Source: Agarilytica sp045430305 (lineage in GTDB: Bacteria; Pseudomonadota; Gammaproteobacteria; Pseudomonadales; Cellvibrionaceae). From it: 64,000 bases of DNA. Positions 53,393 to 61,542 of this stretch are shown piece after piece. Location of the stretch: positions 1,240,001-1,304,000 of the forward strand of contig JAILXW010000001.1 of assembly GCA_045430305.1 (NCBI GenBank), given 5' to 3'. Position 1 is the first letter of the stretch, and each line of letters begins with the position of its first letter. The translations under genes and the position numbers were made by a program. The notes beneath the pieces were generated by a model that had not been told where the DNA came from, did no database searches, and saw only the letters and a program-made list of their open reading frames with translations.

Positions 53393-54487
53393 ATGGAAAA
53401 CATTACTCTAAAACATCGAAACATTCGCACCCGTGCGACCTTGATCGCCGGTGCCGACTACATCTTGAATCTCGCGGTTCTGATGCTGTTTTTTGCTTTT
53501 TCCAAAGTAGACTTAAACACCGTATTAATAATTATCGCTATCAGTATCTTGGTGAACGCATTCTTTATATGGGTCATCTCTAGCGGTAAAAGTGAAATTT
53601 TGAATGACCCCTCATTAACCGCAAGCCAAGTGGTGTGCGGCTGCGCCGTTAATCTGGTTGCGCTTGCTCTGGCACCGCAATTGGCTTATGCCATCGCCAT
53701 CAATTTATTCATCCCTCTAGCCTATGGCAGCTTACACTTCCGAAAAGAAGGCTACATTGTAGCTTGGCTACTTGTTTCGATTGCTTTTGCATGTGTTAGC
53801 CATATTCAGAAAGATGCCATTAGCGTTGTACCTCGTAGTACAACCGACACTTACCTTTTCGTGCTAGTACTCAGCGCCGCCCTAGGTCGCTTCCTGTTTA
53901 TCAATTCGGAAGTATCCAGAATTCGCCATCGCTTAAGAGGTAAAAATCAATCTTTACGCCAAGCTTATGCACAACTAAAAAAGATTGCAGAAAAAGACTT
54001 AAATACAGGCATGGCCAGCCACCAATCTTTTAAAAACATCTTGCAAGATGTGACCAACCCTTTATTAAACACCAACAGCTTATTCCTAGTCTTAATCGAA
54101 GTGAACGTGAGCCCACAAGCAGATCAACAAGACTCTGAAACTCATGAAAGAGTCGCTCGCGCAGTGTCTGATTTATTGAGCTGCCGCCTACGACGAAGCG
54201 ACACGATTGCCCGCTATAGCTCAAACCAGTTTGCTCTACTTTTGCCAGAAGCTCCTAAACAAGGGATTATTTCTATGCTGCAACGTACGTATATGCAGAT
54301 TGAAGATATCAACTGGCCCTATTATGGTATCGAAGGTGAAATCAAAACGGCTATCGGCCTTTCTACCTGGCTTAGAGGTGAAAACCCCGAGCAAGCACTT
54401 GATTTGTGCGAAAGCGCTTTGACCAAGGCCAAACAAAAACGGGCAGAGCAATTCTCTTTTCACCAGGCCCAACCTGCTGTGGCCTAA
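53393..54487 (+). CDS. Membrane protein with degenerate GGDEF domain
   Basis: A 364-aa protein with an N-terminal domain of about five to six hydrophobic helices (about 18-170), a short coiled-coil linker and a GGDEF-like domain (about 185-355). The signature GGDEF reads SSNQF (in RYSSNQFALLLP, near residue 275) and the usual DxLTG opening reads KDLNTG, so cyclase activity is lost. The fold may serve as a c-di-GMP receptor or protein partner. The gene is about 165 bases downstream of the glycosyltransferase on the same strand. Confidence 0.86.
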   Translation: MENITLKHRNIRTRATLIAGADYILNLAVLMLFFAFSKVDLNTVLIIIAISILVNAFFIWVISSGKSEILNDPSLTASQVVCGCAVNLVALALAPQLAYAIAINLFIPLAYGSLHFRKEGYIVAWLLVSIAFACVSHIQKDAISVVPRSTTDTYLFVLVLSAALGRFLFINSEVSRIRHRLRGKNQSLRQAYAQLKKIAEKDLNTGMASHQSFKNILQDVTNPLLNTNSLFLVLIEVNVSPQADQQDSETHERVARAVSDLLSCRLRRSDTIARYSSNQFALLLPEAPKQGIISMLQRTYMQIEDINWPYYGIEGEIKTAIGLSTWLRGENPEQALDLCESALTKAKQKRAEQFSFHQAQPAVA

Positions 54488-54528
54488 GCACCAACCATCC
54501 CCCCCGCTGAAGCACATAGTTTTTAACA

Positions 54529-54558
54529 CTGACACTTGCCTGTGCAAACTCCTATAAT
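54529..54558 (+). promoter_or_regulatory. Strong sigma-70-type promoter placed for leaderless translation
   Basis: CTGACA (54529-54534; one mismatch to TTGACA), 18-nt spacer, perfect TATAAT (54553-54558). The expected start of transcription falls about seven bases downstream, at or next to the ATG at 54566, leaving no 5' leader. Confidence 0.62.
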
Positions 54559-54565
54559 GCGCGGC

Positions 54566-55333
54566 ATGATGATTCTTGAACAAATCGCATTACTCGCGGT
54601 ATCACTTACGGCCAATCTGCTTTCCGCTATGGCTGGCGGCGGCGCAGGCCTACTGCAGCTGCCCGCACTCATATTCCTTGGCCTGCCCTTTACCATTGCT
54701 TTGGCAACCCACAAAATAGCCACTGTCGCGCTCGGTATTGGCGCAACAACAAAGCATCTGCAAGCAAAAAATACCCGCTGGCCCTTTGCCCTAGTGATGC
54801 TATCAGCTGGCTTGCCAGGGGTTATATTTGGGGCCAACATTATTCTCTCTGTACCTGAAGCGTTCGCCAAGTTACTGCTTGGAATTCTTACCATGGGCAT
54901 AGGTATATATTCTTTTTTGAAGAAACAGCTCGGCCAGGAATTCACCCCCAAACATCGAGACATCACCGGCTATGCGATTGGCTGCCTTGGCTTATTCTTA
55001 CTTGGGGTTTTCAATGGCTCACTCACCTCCGGTACAGGGCTGTTCGTTACCATCTGGCTAATCGTATGGTTCGGTTTTGACTATAAACATGCAACGGCCT
55101 ATACCATGATATTGGTAGGTTTGTTTTGGAATGCAACAGGCGCGCTCACTTTGGCTTTACAAGCGCCGGTAAAGTGGGACTGGCTACCGATGTTGCTACT
55201 GGGTTCTGTATTAGGCGGTTACTTTGGTGCGCATTTCGCCGTAAAATACGGCAACCCGATCATCAAAAAAGTCTTTCAAGTTATCGCGATACTGGTCGGA
55301 ATCTCACTCATCTATTCAAGCTTTCACTATTAA
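54566..55333 (+). CDS. TSUP-family membrane transporter (TauE/SafE-like)
   Basis: An inner-membrane protein of about 255 aa with eight hydrophobic helices in two repeated halves, of the sulfite/sulfonate exporter family. Each half opens with a glycine-rich segment: LLSAMAGGGAGLLQLP near the N-terminus and FNGSLTSGTGLFVT in the middle. The open frame begins at a TTG (54536), but the ATG at 54566 is better: a perfect TATAAT overlaps the upstream sequence and the protein then begins MMILEQIALL. Substrate is unknown (sulfur compounds in characterised members). The CPBP gene starts on the next base after its stop. Confidence 0.85.
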   Translation: MMILEQIALLAVSLTANLLSAMAGGGAGLLQLPALIFLGLPFTIALATHKIATVALGIGATTKHLQAKNTRWPFALVMLSAGLPGVIFGANIILSVPEAFAKLLLGILTMGIGIYSFLKKQLGQEFTPKHRDITGYAIGCLGLFLLGVFNGSLTSGTGLFVTIWLIVWFGFDYKHATAYTMILVGLFWNATGALTLALQAPVKWDWLPMLLLGSVLGGYFGAHFAVKYGNPIIKKVFQVIAILVGISLIYSSFHY

Positions 55334-56176
55334 ATGACACTCCCTTATTATTTAGACCCACGCAATATATTTACCGCTCTGGATGAAATAGACGAGCAAG
55401 CGCCGTCATATAGTTTGAATCGAAAAGCGAGCTTACGGCGAATATTTTGGACGCTCGCCTGTGTAGCCATATGCTTATTGTTAATTCATTACATGAAATA
55501 TAACTCCGCATTTCGAGCAACGCTCGAAATGCTTTCCCTTGCCCTTGATACCCCCCCCCAGCATTTACTCTCTAAAATCAATCAAACAGGCTTTGGGCGC
55601 TTAATTGGTTATTGCTGGTGGACCTTTTGGCATGTAATCGGCTACGTCGTCATTCCTTTTTTCATTATTCGATACATATTAAAGACCAGCTTTTTAGATA
55701 TGGGGTGGCGCTGGCAAGACACTCACCAACACTGGATGGGCTATATTGTGTTGCTCAGCCCAATTTTACTTTTTGTGGTGATAGCCAGTCAGGGTCAATC
55801 TTTTGTTAACCACTACCCTTTTTATAAGCTTGCCGGGCGCAGTTGGTTTGACTTTATCGCTTGGGAATTTTTGTATTTACTGCAATTTATTTGCTTAGAG
55901 TTTTTCTTTCGTGGTTTTTTTATAAATGCTCTTCGGCCCGCTATTGGTGCCAATGCCGTTTGGGTAATGTGTGTACCTTACTTAATGATTCATTTCCCAA
56001 AACTATGGCCAGAAGCTTTCGGCGCTATTTTATTTGGGTTGTTTCTAGGGATACTTGCTTTGCGCTCTCGCTCAATCTGGGGCGGTTTTTTGGTACATGC
56101 AGGTGTCGCAGTAAGCATGGATGTAGCTTCGTTAATAATGCAAGACCGAATACCTAAGCAATTCTGGCCGTTTTAG
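55334..56176 (+). CDS. CPBP-family intramembrane protease-like protein
   Basis: A 280-aa polytopic protein with about seven to eight helices and the Abi/CAAX protease motifs: LEFFFRGFF (one Glu of the usual EExxxR pair is retained), YLMIHFPK with the FxxxH-like His, and LVHAGVAVSMD with the last His. The residue pattern supports the CPBP family, though the first Glu position reads Leu, so activity may be altered. It starts directly after the TSUP stop (TAA ATG) and is very likely co-translated. Substrate and link to TSUP are unknown. Confidence 0.78.
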   Translation: MTLPYYLDPRNIFTALDEIDEQAPSYSLNRKASLRRIFWTLACVAICLLLIHYMKYNSAFRATLEMLSLALDTPPQHLLSKINQTGFGRLIGYCWWTFWHVIGYVVIPFFIIRYILKTSFLDMGWRWQDTHQHWMGYIVLLSPILLFVVIASQGQSFVNHYPFYKLAGRSWFDFIAWEFLYLLQFICLEFFFRGFFINALRPAIGANAVWVMCVPYLMIHFPKLWPEAFGAILFGLFLGILALRSRSIWGGFLVHAGVAVSMDVASLIMQDRIPKQFWPF

Positions 56177-56400
56177 CACGCGCATAGAACCACATTACTA
56201 CCTTCTTTGTGGACGAGTATATTTATTACGTTATACTCTAGCTCGAAGTTTGGAATACACGCGCTTAGGGAATAAGCTTTACCCCACCGCTTTTATACAT
56301 CTTCATTTTACCGGCATTTTTTCTTCTCAATAAATAGCGGCACGATGTGCAAACCGCCTACCCGCATCGCTTTTATCGAATTTATTTATAAGGATTTATT

Positions 56401-57291
56401 ATGAGACACCTTCTCCTTGCAGGGATTTTCTTCATTCTTACCAGCCCACTTTCGTTTGCTGAATCAGAAGAACAAACCTCTACCAACGATAGCGAAGAAG
56501 CCTATCTCGCATGGGCAACCGAGATCTGGGATTCACTCAACCGGCAAACCGGCCAAATATCCATTGCTCAAGCTGGTGCAACACTCAACGTGCCAGAAAA
56601 CTTTTACTACCTCGACGCACAAGATGCAGACAAAGTACTTGTGGAGGTTTGGGGTAACCCACCAGGCCAAACAACGTTGGGCATGCTATTTCCTGCCGAG
56701 ATGACACCTTTCGACCCAAACTCATGGGCTGTCACTATTGAATACGAAGAAGATGGTTTCGTTTCTGATGAAGATGCTGACGATATCGACTATTCAGACT
56801 TGTTAAAAGATATGAAAAAAGATACTGAGCAAGCAAGTGCAGAGCGAGTAAAAATGGGCTACGAAAGTATAGCCCTTGTGGGCTGGGCCGCACCGCCCTA
56901 TTACGATGCACAATCACACAAACTTCACTGGGCAAAAGAGCTTAAATTCGCGAATAACGAAATTAACACGCTTAACTACAATATTCGCATTCTTGGTCGT
57001 AAAGGCGTTTTGGTTTTGAACTTTATTGCTGGTATGGATCAGAAAGCCATTATCGATTCTAACTTAGATACTGTACTAGCACTTGCAGATTTTGATCAAG
57101 GCTCGCGCTATACCGACTTTAATCCAGACTTAGATAAAGTCGCGGCATACGGTTTAGGCGCACTCGTAGCTGGCAAGGTAATATCTAAAGCTGGGTTTTT
57201 AGCGGTCGCAATTGTTTTCTTGAAAAAATTTGGTGTATTTATTGTTGTCGGCCTAGGCCTTTTTGCTAAGCGTTTATTTTCCAGAAAATAA
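56401..57291 (+). CDS. DUF2167-domain membrane protein
   Basis: A secreted, then C-terminally anchored protein of 296 aa: signal peptide (1-20, cleaved after SFA), a large soluble domain (about 25-240) with the DUF2167 elements SIAQAGATLNVP, LGMLFP and LVGWAAPPYYD, and one to two C-terminal hydrophobic helices (about 248-290). Such proteins are conserved but poorly characterised, and some are linked to stress. AAGGA lies seven bases upstream. Its last codons and stop lie inside a perfect 16-bp inverted repeat. Function is not assigned. Confidence 0.87.
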   Translation: MRHLLLAGIFFILTSPLSFAESEEQTSTNDSEEAYLAWATEIWDSLNRQTGQISIAQAGATLNVPENFYYLDAQDADKVLVEVWGNPPGQTTLGMLFPAEMTPFDPNSWAVTIEYEEDGFVSDEDADDIDYSDLLKDMKKDTEQASAERVKMGYESIALVGWAAPPYYDAQSHKLHWAKELKFANNEINTLNYNIRILGRKGVLVLNFIAGMDQKAIIDSNLDTVLALADFDQGSRYTDFNPDLDKVAAYGLGALVAGKVISKAGFLAVAIVFLKKFGVFIVVGLGLFAKRLFSRK

Positions 57292-57299
57292 ACGCTTAG
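57266..57299. repeat. Perfect 16-bp inverted repeat over the DUF2167 stop
   Basis: CTAAGCGTTTATTTTC (57266-57281) is exactly complementary to GAAAATAAACGCTTAG (57284-57299), separated by CA. It spans the last seven codons and the TAA (57289-57291). No T-run follows. Confidence 0.88.
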
Positions 57300-57307
57300 A
57301 TTATGCT

Positions 57308-57330
57308 TCGAGCGATAAATTATCGCTCGA
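57308..57330. repeat. Second perfect inverted repeat after DUF2167
   Basis: TCGAGCGATAA (57308-57318) and TTATCGCTCGA (57320-57330) are complementary around a single A. It lies nine bases after the first palindrome, so the two hairpins stand in tandem. Together they may act as a terminator or mRNA-end stabiliser. Confidence 0.85.
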
Positions 57331-57561
57331 GGCTCTCGCCCTTGTACGCGCCCACATTAAACACCCCCATATTCTTCAGTTGTATCCAAACTGCCTTCGT
57401 TGCTAAAAATTTTGAAGGGCCTACCAAAATAAAGGCTTAGCCCCATAAACTTGGCGCAAGGCAACGCACCGGCGTTTAAACATAGGCCATACCCGCCTAT
57501 CTGAATTACTCATCCTTGAGCACTAAAAATTCCTTTTTTTCATTACGATAAGCTTTTGTAC

Positions 57562-57966
57562 TTAGAAAGGAACCTGAAAGTAAGCATACCCACAATCGCG
57601 ATAGACACTGTCTTCAGAGTAAAGACGAATGTGCATAGTGTGAAAGCCTGGAGATAGTGATGGTGCTGTTGGACCTACACCAAAGGTGCCGTAACCCAAC
57701 AAATAATCAGTTTCGTCAAAATCCCACTGTTGAGCAAAACCACCATTTTGCCATTGACCGAACACACCAAATTTAAACTCAAATGTTACAACCTGCTCGT
57801 CGTGCTCATTGCCAAATGGGTTTTGCATGGTGCCCGAAGCTTCCACCGTGTTACGACCCTCTGGCATATAAGCAACAGACAATACGTTACAAAGTGGAGT
57901 ATCTGCGAAAGAAAATGACGCTGTAGCAGTCAATGCAAGACCTGCCATTACTTTTTTAATAGACAT
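57562..57966 (-). CDS. Small secreted protein, unknown
   Basis: I do not recognise this 134-aa protein. A signal peptide (1-21, ending SFA) is followed by a glycine- and aromatic-rich soluble part (QWQNGGFAQQW, LLGYGTFGVG) with two cysteines (LCNV near 26 and DCGY near 125) that could form one disulfide. AGGAG lies seven bases upstream of the ATG but sits in a predicted hairpin. Gene is alone, facing away from the PilU gene. Beta-rich secreted proteins of this type can be adhesins or toxins, but nothing in the sequence shows which. Confidence 0.7.
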   Translation of the reverse strand: MSIKKVMAGLALTATASFSFADTPLCNVLSVAYMPEGRNTVEASGTMQNPFGNEHDEQVVTFEFKFGVFGQWQNGGFAQQWDFDETDYLLGYGTFGVGPTAPSLSPGFHTMHIRLYSEDSVYRDCGYAYFQVPF

Positions 57967-58036
57967 TGTGTTTCTCCTACTGGTTTATAGTGTATTTCCC
58001 TATTGTTTTGAATAGTGCTTCCCTGTCGTAGGAGAG
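57967..58036 (-). promoter_or_regulatory. Leader with Shine-Dalgarno-masking hairpin
   Basis: On the minus strand the ribosome site AGGAG of the secreted-protein gene (within GTAGGAG on that strand; plus CTCCTAC, 57974-57980) is complementary to an upstream CTCCTAC on the minus strand (plus GTAGGAG, 58028-58034), extendable to 8 bp. An inner CTATT/AATAG stem (58000-58015) lies in the loop. This could be a temperature- or ligand-responsive RNA switch; inference from complementarity only. Confidence 0.45.
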
Positions 58037-58204
58037 TATAAAAGAGCATGAGTGACAACTTTAATAACGTAAGGCGCCTCGTTATTAAAATTTTGAATTG
58101 GTTATCACTATTTTATTTTAAAAAATTCTTAACAAGCGATGAAAAACATAAATATCAATCACCATGGTTTTGCTTTAATCATTACGGGCAATTATATAGC
58201 AGTA

Positions 58205-58242
58205 CACATGTTAAGGTTTTTTAATGTTAACTCACATGTTAA
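58205..58242. repeat. Repeated CACATGTTAA units near the PilU 3' end
   Basis: CACATGTTAA occurs at 58205-58214 and 58233-58242, with a partial copy ATGTTAA at 58224-58230, just after the PilU stop in that gene's direction. This could be a short direct repeat of a binding site or low-complexity AT-rich DNA. Confidence 0.55.
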
Positions 58243-58250
58243 CCATCATA

Positions 58251-59468
58251 TCACTTCTTAATATTAAATATGCTATTTGGGTCTTCTTCAACCTCATCTT
58301 CTTCAATAGCTTCCAAGCTCAACCCCCCAAAACTTGAAGATGCTTCACTAGCTTTTTCATCTTTCTCTTCTGACCTCGGCTCAACTTCGGCGGAATCAAC
58401 GCCATCTTTAGATAACTTGATTTTAAGGCGCAAATTATTCGGCGAATCAGAATTGGCAATGGCTTCATCAAAAGATACCTTATCTGCCTTATACAACTTA
58501 AATAGGGCTGCATCAAAAGTTTGCATGCCTAAATTTTCTGACTTCTCCATAATCTCTTTAATTTCATGCAAGCGCGCCTTCAAAATCATTTCTTGAATGG
58601 TTTTGGTGCCCAACAACACTTCGACGGCAGCACAGCGCTTTCCATCTACAGTTGGCACCAAACGCTGAGAGACAATGGCTTTCATGTTTTGCGATAACCC
58701 CAAGAGCAATTGATGGCGACGCTCTTCCGGAAACATATTAATAATGCGTTCAAGGGCCTGGTTGGCATTGTTTGCGTGCAAGGTAGAAATGGCTAAATGA
58801 CCGGTTTCTGCAAATTCCAGCGCATGCTCCATGGTATGACGATCACGAATTTCACCAATAAGAATGACATCAGGCGCTTGCCGCAAAGTATTCTTGAGCG
58901 CCGCTTGGAAGGTGCGAGTATCTACCCCCACCTCGCGCTGATTCACAATGCACTTCTTATGCTTGTGGACGTATTCCACCGGGTCTTCAATCGTAATGAT
59001 ATGACCCGCAGTAGTGGCGTTGCGGTGATCGATCAAGGCCGCCAACGAAGTAGATTTACCAGACCCCGTACCCCCCACAAAAAGTACCAAACCGCGCTTG
59101 GTCAAAATGATCTCTTTTAACACTTCGGGTAGACCCAGCTGGTCGAATTGCGGAATCTCTGCCTTGATATTACGCGCCACAATGGAGATTTCATTACGCT
59201 GCTTAAAGATATTGATCCGGAAACGCCCCACGCCAGCCAACGAAATCGCCAGATTCATCTCCAGCTCATGGCTAAAGGCTTCGCGCTGCTCTTCATCCAT
59301 AATCGCGTTAGCGATCTTCTCAATATCCCCGGCCTTGTATGGCTGCTGCGACAGCGGCTTGAGCGCCCCTTGAAACTTGGCACATGGCGGCGCACCTGTA
59401 CTGAGATAAAGGTCAGACCCGTCTTTCTGTGCAAGAATGGTGAGGAATTTGTCGATGGGAGTTTGCAT
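58251..59468 (-). CDS. pilU: Type IV pilus retraction ATPase PilU
   Basis: A hexameric AAA+ ATPase accessory to PilT in pilus retraction. I used the ATG at 59468 (MQTPIDKFL); the open frame starts at a TTG eight codons upstream. About 405 aa. Motifs: Walker A GGTGSGKST (about 127-135), Asp box with IITIEDPVEYVHKH, Walker B DVILIGEIRD and the His box HLAISTLHAN. An acidic C-terminal tail of about 50 residues (for example DEVEEDPNS) follows the core. Sequence sides with PilU rather than PilT, and no pilT is adjacent, so it is separate from its usual partner. Confidence 0.9.
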   Translation of the reverse strand: MQTPIDKFLTILAQKDGSDLYLSTGAPPCAKFQGALKPLSQQPYKAGDIEKIANAIMDEEQREAFSHELEMNLAISLAGVGRFRINIFKQRNEISIVARNIKAEIPQFDQLGLPEVLKEIILTKRGLVLFVGGTGSGKSTSLAALIDHRNATTAGHIITIEDPVEYVHKHKKCIVNQREVGVDTRTFQAALKNTLRQAPDVILIGEIRDRHTMEHALEFAETGHLAISTLHANNANQALERIINMFPEERRHQLLLGLSQNMKAIVSQRLVPTVDGKRCAAVEVLLGTKTIQEMILKARLHEIKEIMEKSENLGMQTFDAALFKLYKADKVSFDEAIANSDSPNNLRLKIKLSKDGVDSAEVEPRSEEKDEKASEASSSFGGLSLEAIEEDEVEEDPNSIFNIKK

Positions 59469-59647
59469 GCGGAATCGCTCTATTTTGGACAAGTGCTAAA
59501 GAAGTATAGAACGAGTTATGCAGTAAGAAAGATATCTAGCAAGCCCATTGAAGTATATTTACTCGCGGCCAAGCCCTCCTGACACATTCTGACAACTCTG
59601 CTTGTTACAGTAGGTTCATCTAACGATAACTACCCAAGGAGAAACAC

Positions 59648-60070
59648 ATGACACCCAATCAAGCAGATGAAATGCCTAGCATCATTCACCACCTATCAGT
59701 CGGCACAAACTCACCAGAAAAAGCCTTCCTTTTTTATGACAAGGTCTTAGCGACTGTTGGCGCAAAACGCATCGCCGACTACTCACCAGATGGCGTCGCT
59801 TACGGCAAATTGTTTCCAGAGTTCTGGGTACACCCGCCGCACGATAGACAAAAAGCAGAAGTTGGCAACGGCTGGCATATTTCTTTTAATGCAACAAGCG
59901 AAGCAATGGTCCAAGCTTTTTATAATTCAGCAATAGACGCTGGCGGCACGTGTGATGGGAAACCTGGCCCACGCGAAGACTACGGGCCCTGCTATTACGG
60001 TTGTTACGTGAGAGACCTAGATGGCAACAAAATTGAAGCGACCTTTTGGGACGAATCTAAAGCCAAATAA
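59648..60070 (+). CDS. VOC-family (glyoxalase/dioxygenase-like) protein
   Basis: A 140-aa metal-binding paired beta-alpha-beta-beta-beta protein. It starts with the family segment SIIHHLSVGTNSPEKAFLFYDKVL, shown in part as HHLSVGTN (first metal His near 14), then WHISFNATSEA with a second His and CYYGCYVRDLDGNKIEATFW with the metal-ligand Glu. Strong AAGGAG lies seven bases upstream. It heads a three-gene unit with an ABM-like gene and a WYL regulator. Substrate is unknown; such proteins often act in detoxification. Confidence 0.86.
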   Translation: MTPNQADEMPSIIHHLSVGTNSPEKAFLFYDKVLATVGAKRIADYSPDGVAYGKLFPEFWVHPPHDRQKAEVGNGWHISFNATSEAMVQAFYNSAIDAGGTCDGKPGPREDYGPCYYGCYVRDLDGNKIEATFWDESKAK

Positions 60071-60127
60071 ACGTGGCCCCAAATGCCTCGCTTAAATACC
60101 GACAAAAACAAACAAGAGTGAACTACC

Positions 60128-60445
60128 ATGCAATCCACATTAGAACTCGTTTCTTTTGCATTAAAGCCAAACGCAGACGAAACACAATTAGCAGACCTTC
60201 AACCCGCTGTGAACACATTCGTAAAACAGCAACCAGGCTTCTATTACAGATCATTAATAAAAGACTCCGATGGCCAGTACCTCGATATTGTGTATTGGGA
60301 ATCGGAAGAAAAGGCAAAAGCCGCTGCTGAAAAGTTTATGGCACAACCATGGGCCGAACAAATGATGTCGCTCGTGGATGAAAGTTCGATAAAAATGCGC
60401 CATGTGCAAAGCATTAGTGAAATCGGATACGACAGCGACGCTTAA
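60128..60445 (+). CDS. ABM-superfamily (dimeric alpha-beta barrel) protein
   Basis: A 105-aa dimeric alpha-beta-barrel protein, like antibiotic-biosynthesis-type monooxygenases. It shows LELVSFALKP, QQPGFYYRSL and DIVYWESEEKAKAAAEKF, the last being the usual WES/E..A pattern. Its TAA is directly followed by the next ATG, so it is coupled to the WYL regulator. Enzyme activity is not proven; many such proteins are small oxygenases or stress proteins. Confidence 0.82.
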   Translation: MQSTLELVSFALKPNADETQLADLQPAVNTFVKQQPGFYYRSLIKDSDGQYLDIVYWESEEKAKAAAEKFMAQPWAEQMMSLVDESSIKMRHVQSISEIGYDSDA

Positions 60446-61156
60446 ATGAAAAAACCGGAACGCCTGCTACAACTCATAACGCTACTACGTGGCAGGCGAA
60501 CCTCCATCACCGCGCAACAACTTGCCGAGAAGCTCGATGTATCTGAACGCACCGTCTATCGCGACATTCAATCACTTATTGCTACAGGTGTGGAAGTTGA
60601 TGGTGAAGCCGGTATCGGTTACCGGCTTTGCCCCGGCGACGCCCTACCTCCGCTCATGTTTAATGAATCAGAAATCGAAGCCTTAATGCTCGGTATTCGA
60701 TTGGTCAAAAGCTGGACCGACGACCAGCTCTGTGACTCTGCAGACAAAGCCCTTCAGAAAATTCGGGCAACGCTACCCGATAAACTACTGCATGATTTAA
60801 ATCATCGAAATACCAAGTTTATCGTGCCCGATTACATGAAAAAGGAAAAGGCAAAATATGCAGATGTTATTCGTAAAGCCATCGCAGCCCAACGAACACT
60901 TAAATTAGATTACGAAACCGAAGACAAAATAGCATCAACACGTACCGTTCAGCCTTTAGGCATGATCTTTTGGGGGGCCGCCTGGACATTAGCCGCTTGG
61001 TGCGAACTAAGAGACGACTATAGGCTCTTTCGTTTAGACAGAATCAAACAGTGTGAGCTGAGCGATACCACCTTCGATATTACAGAAGAAAAATCACTTA
61101 AAAAATACTTACAGCAGTACAGCCCTAATGTAAAAACTGGCTTTTGGGATGATTAA
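60446..61156 (+). CDS. YafY-type transcriptional regulator (HTH_11 plus WYL)
   Basis: A 236-aa DNA-binding regulator: winged helix at the N-terminus (about 1-60; LAEKLDVSERTVYRDIQSL, given as SERTVYRDI) and a C-terminal WYL domain (about 135-215) with the aromatic-positive residues around AAWTLAAWCELRDDYRLFRLDRI, shown in part as RDDYRLFRLDR. WYL domains bind nucleic acid or small ligands. It is the third gene of the unit with VOC and ABM genes, starting on the base after the ABM stop, so it may regulate its own operon. The 3' end overlaps the convergent small gene by four bases. Confidence 0.9.
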   Translation: MKKPERLLQLITLLRGRRTSITAQQLAEKLDVSERTVYRDIQSLIATGVEVDGEAGIGYRLCPGDALPPLMFNESEIEALMLGIRLVKSWTDDQLCDSADKALQKIRATLPDKLLHDLNHRNTKFIVPDYMKKEKAKYADVIRKAIAAQRTLKLDYETEDKIASTRTVQPLGMIFWGAAWTLAAWCELRDDYRLFRLDRIKQCELSDTTFDITEEKSLKKYLQQYSPNVKTGFWDD

Positions 61157-61341
61157 CCCTCCACCGTCTCACTCATCAACTGCTTAAGCTCGTTCATAGA
61201 ATTGAGAATATCTTTAGAATCTAAGGCTCGATCAGGTAATTCCACCTCCCCATTTTTCACCACCACACGCTCTAGCAACCACCCCAGCTGCATTAACATC
61301 TGGTCGTTATCGTACTTTAGCTTTTCTATATCATCGCTCAT
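61153..61341 (-). CDS. Small acidic protein, unknown
   Basis: I do not recognise this 62-aa protein. I used the ATG at 61341 (MSDDIEKLKYD), because AGGA lies about ten bases upstream and the longer reading adds a 20-residue extension with no ribosome site. It is charged and probably helical, with no cysteine or signal peptide. It is convergent with the WYL regulator and shares four bases with it. Confidence 0.5.
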   Translation of the reverse strand: MSDDIEKLKYDNDQMLMQLGWLLERVVVKNGEVELPDRALDSKDILNSMNELKQLMSETVEG

Positions 61342-61542
61342 GCTATTTGTATCCTGATGGGTAATTAACGACATTCCAATACATATGAGGCCCAGTTGCA
61401 AATAATTTTTGTGCTAGCCAAAAAAATAGATCAGGCCCTACTTATTTCACAGCGTTTGAATTAAAATTTTTCCAAGAAACAGCTCCCAGAAGTAAGACAC
61501 TGCAAGCAGGCCCCACCTTTATTTATTAAATCTGGATAAATC

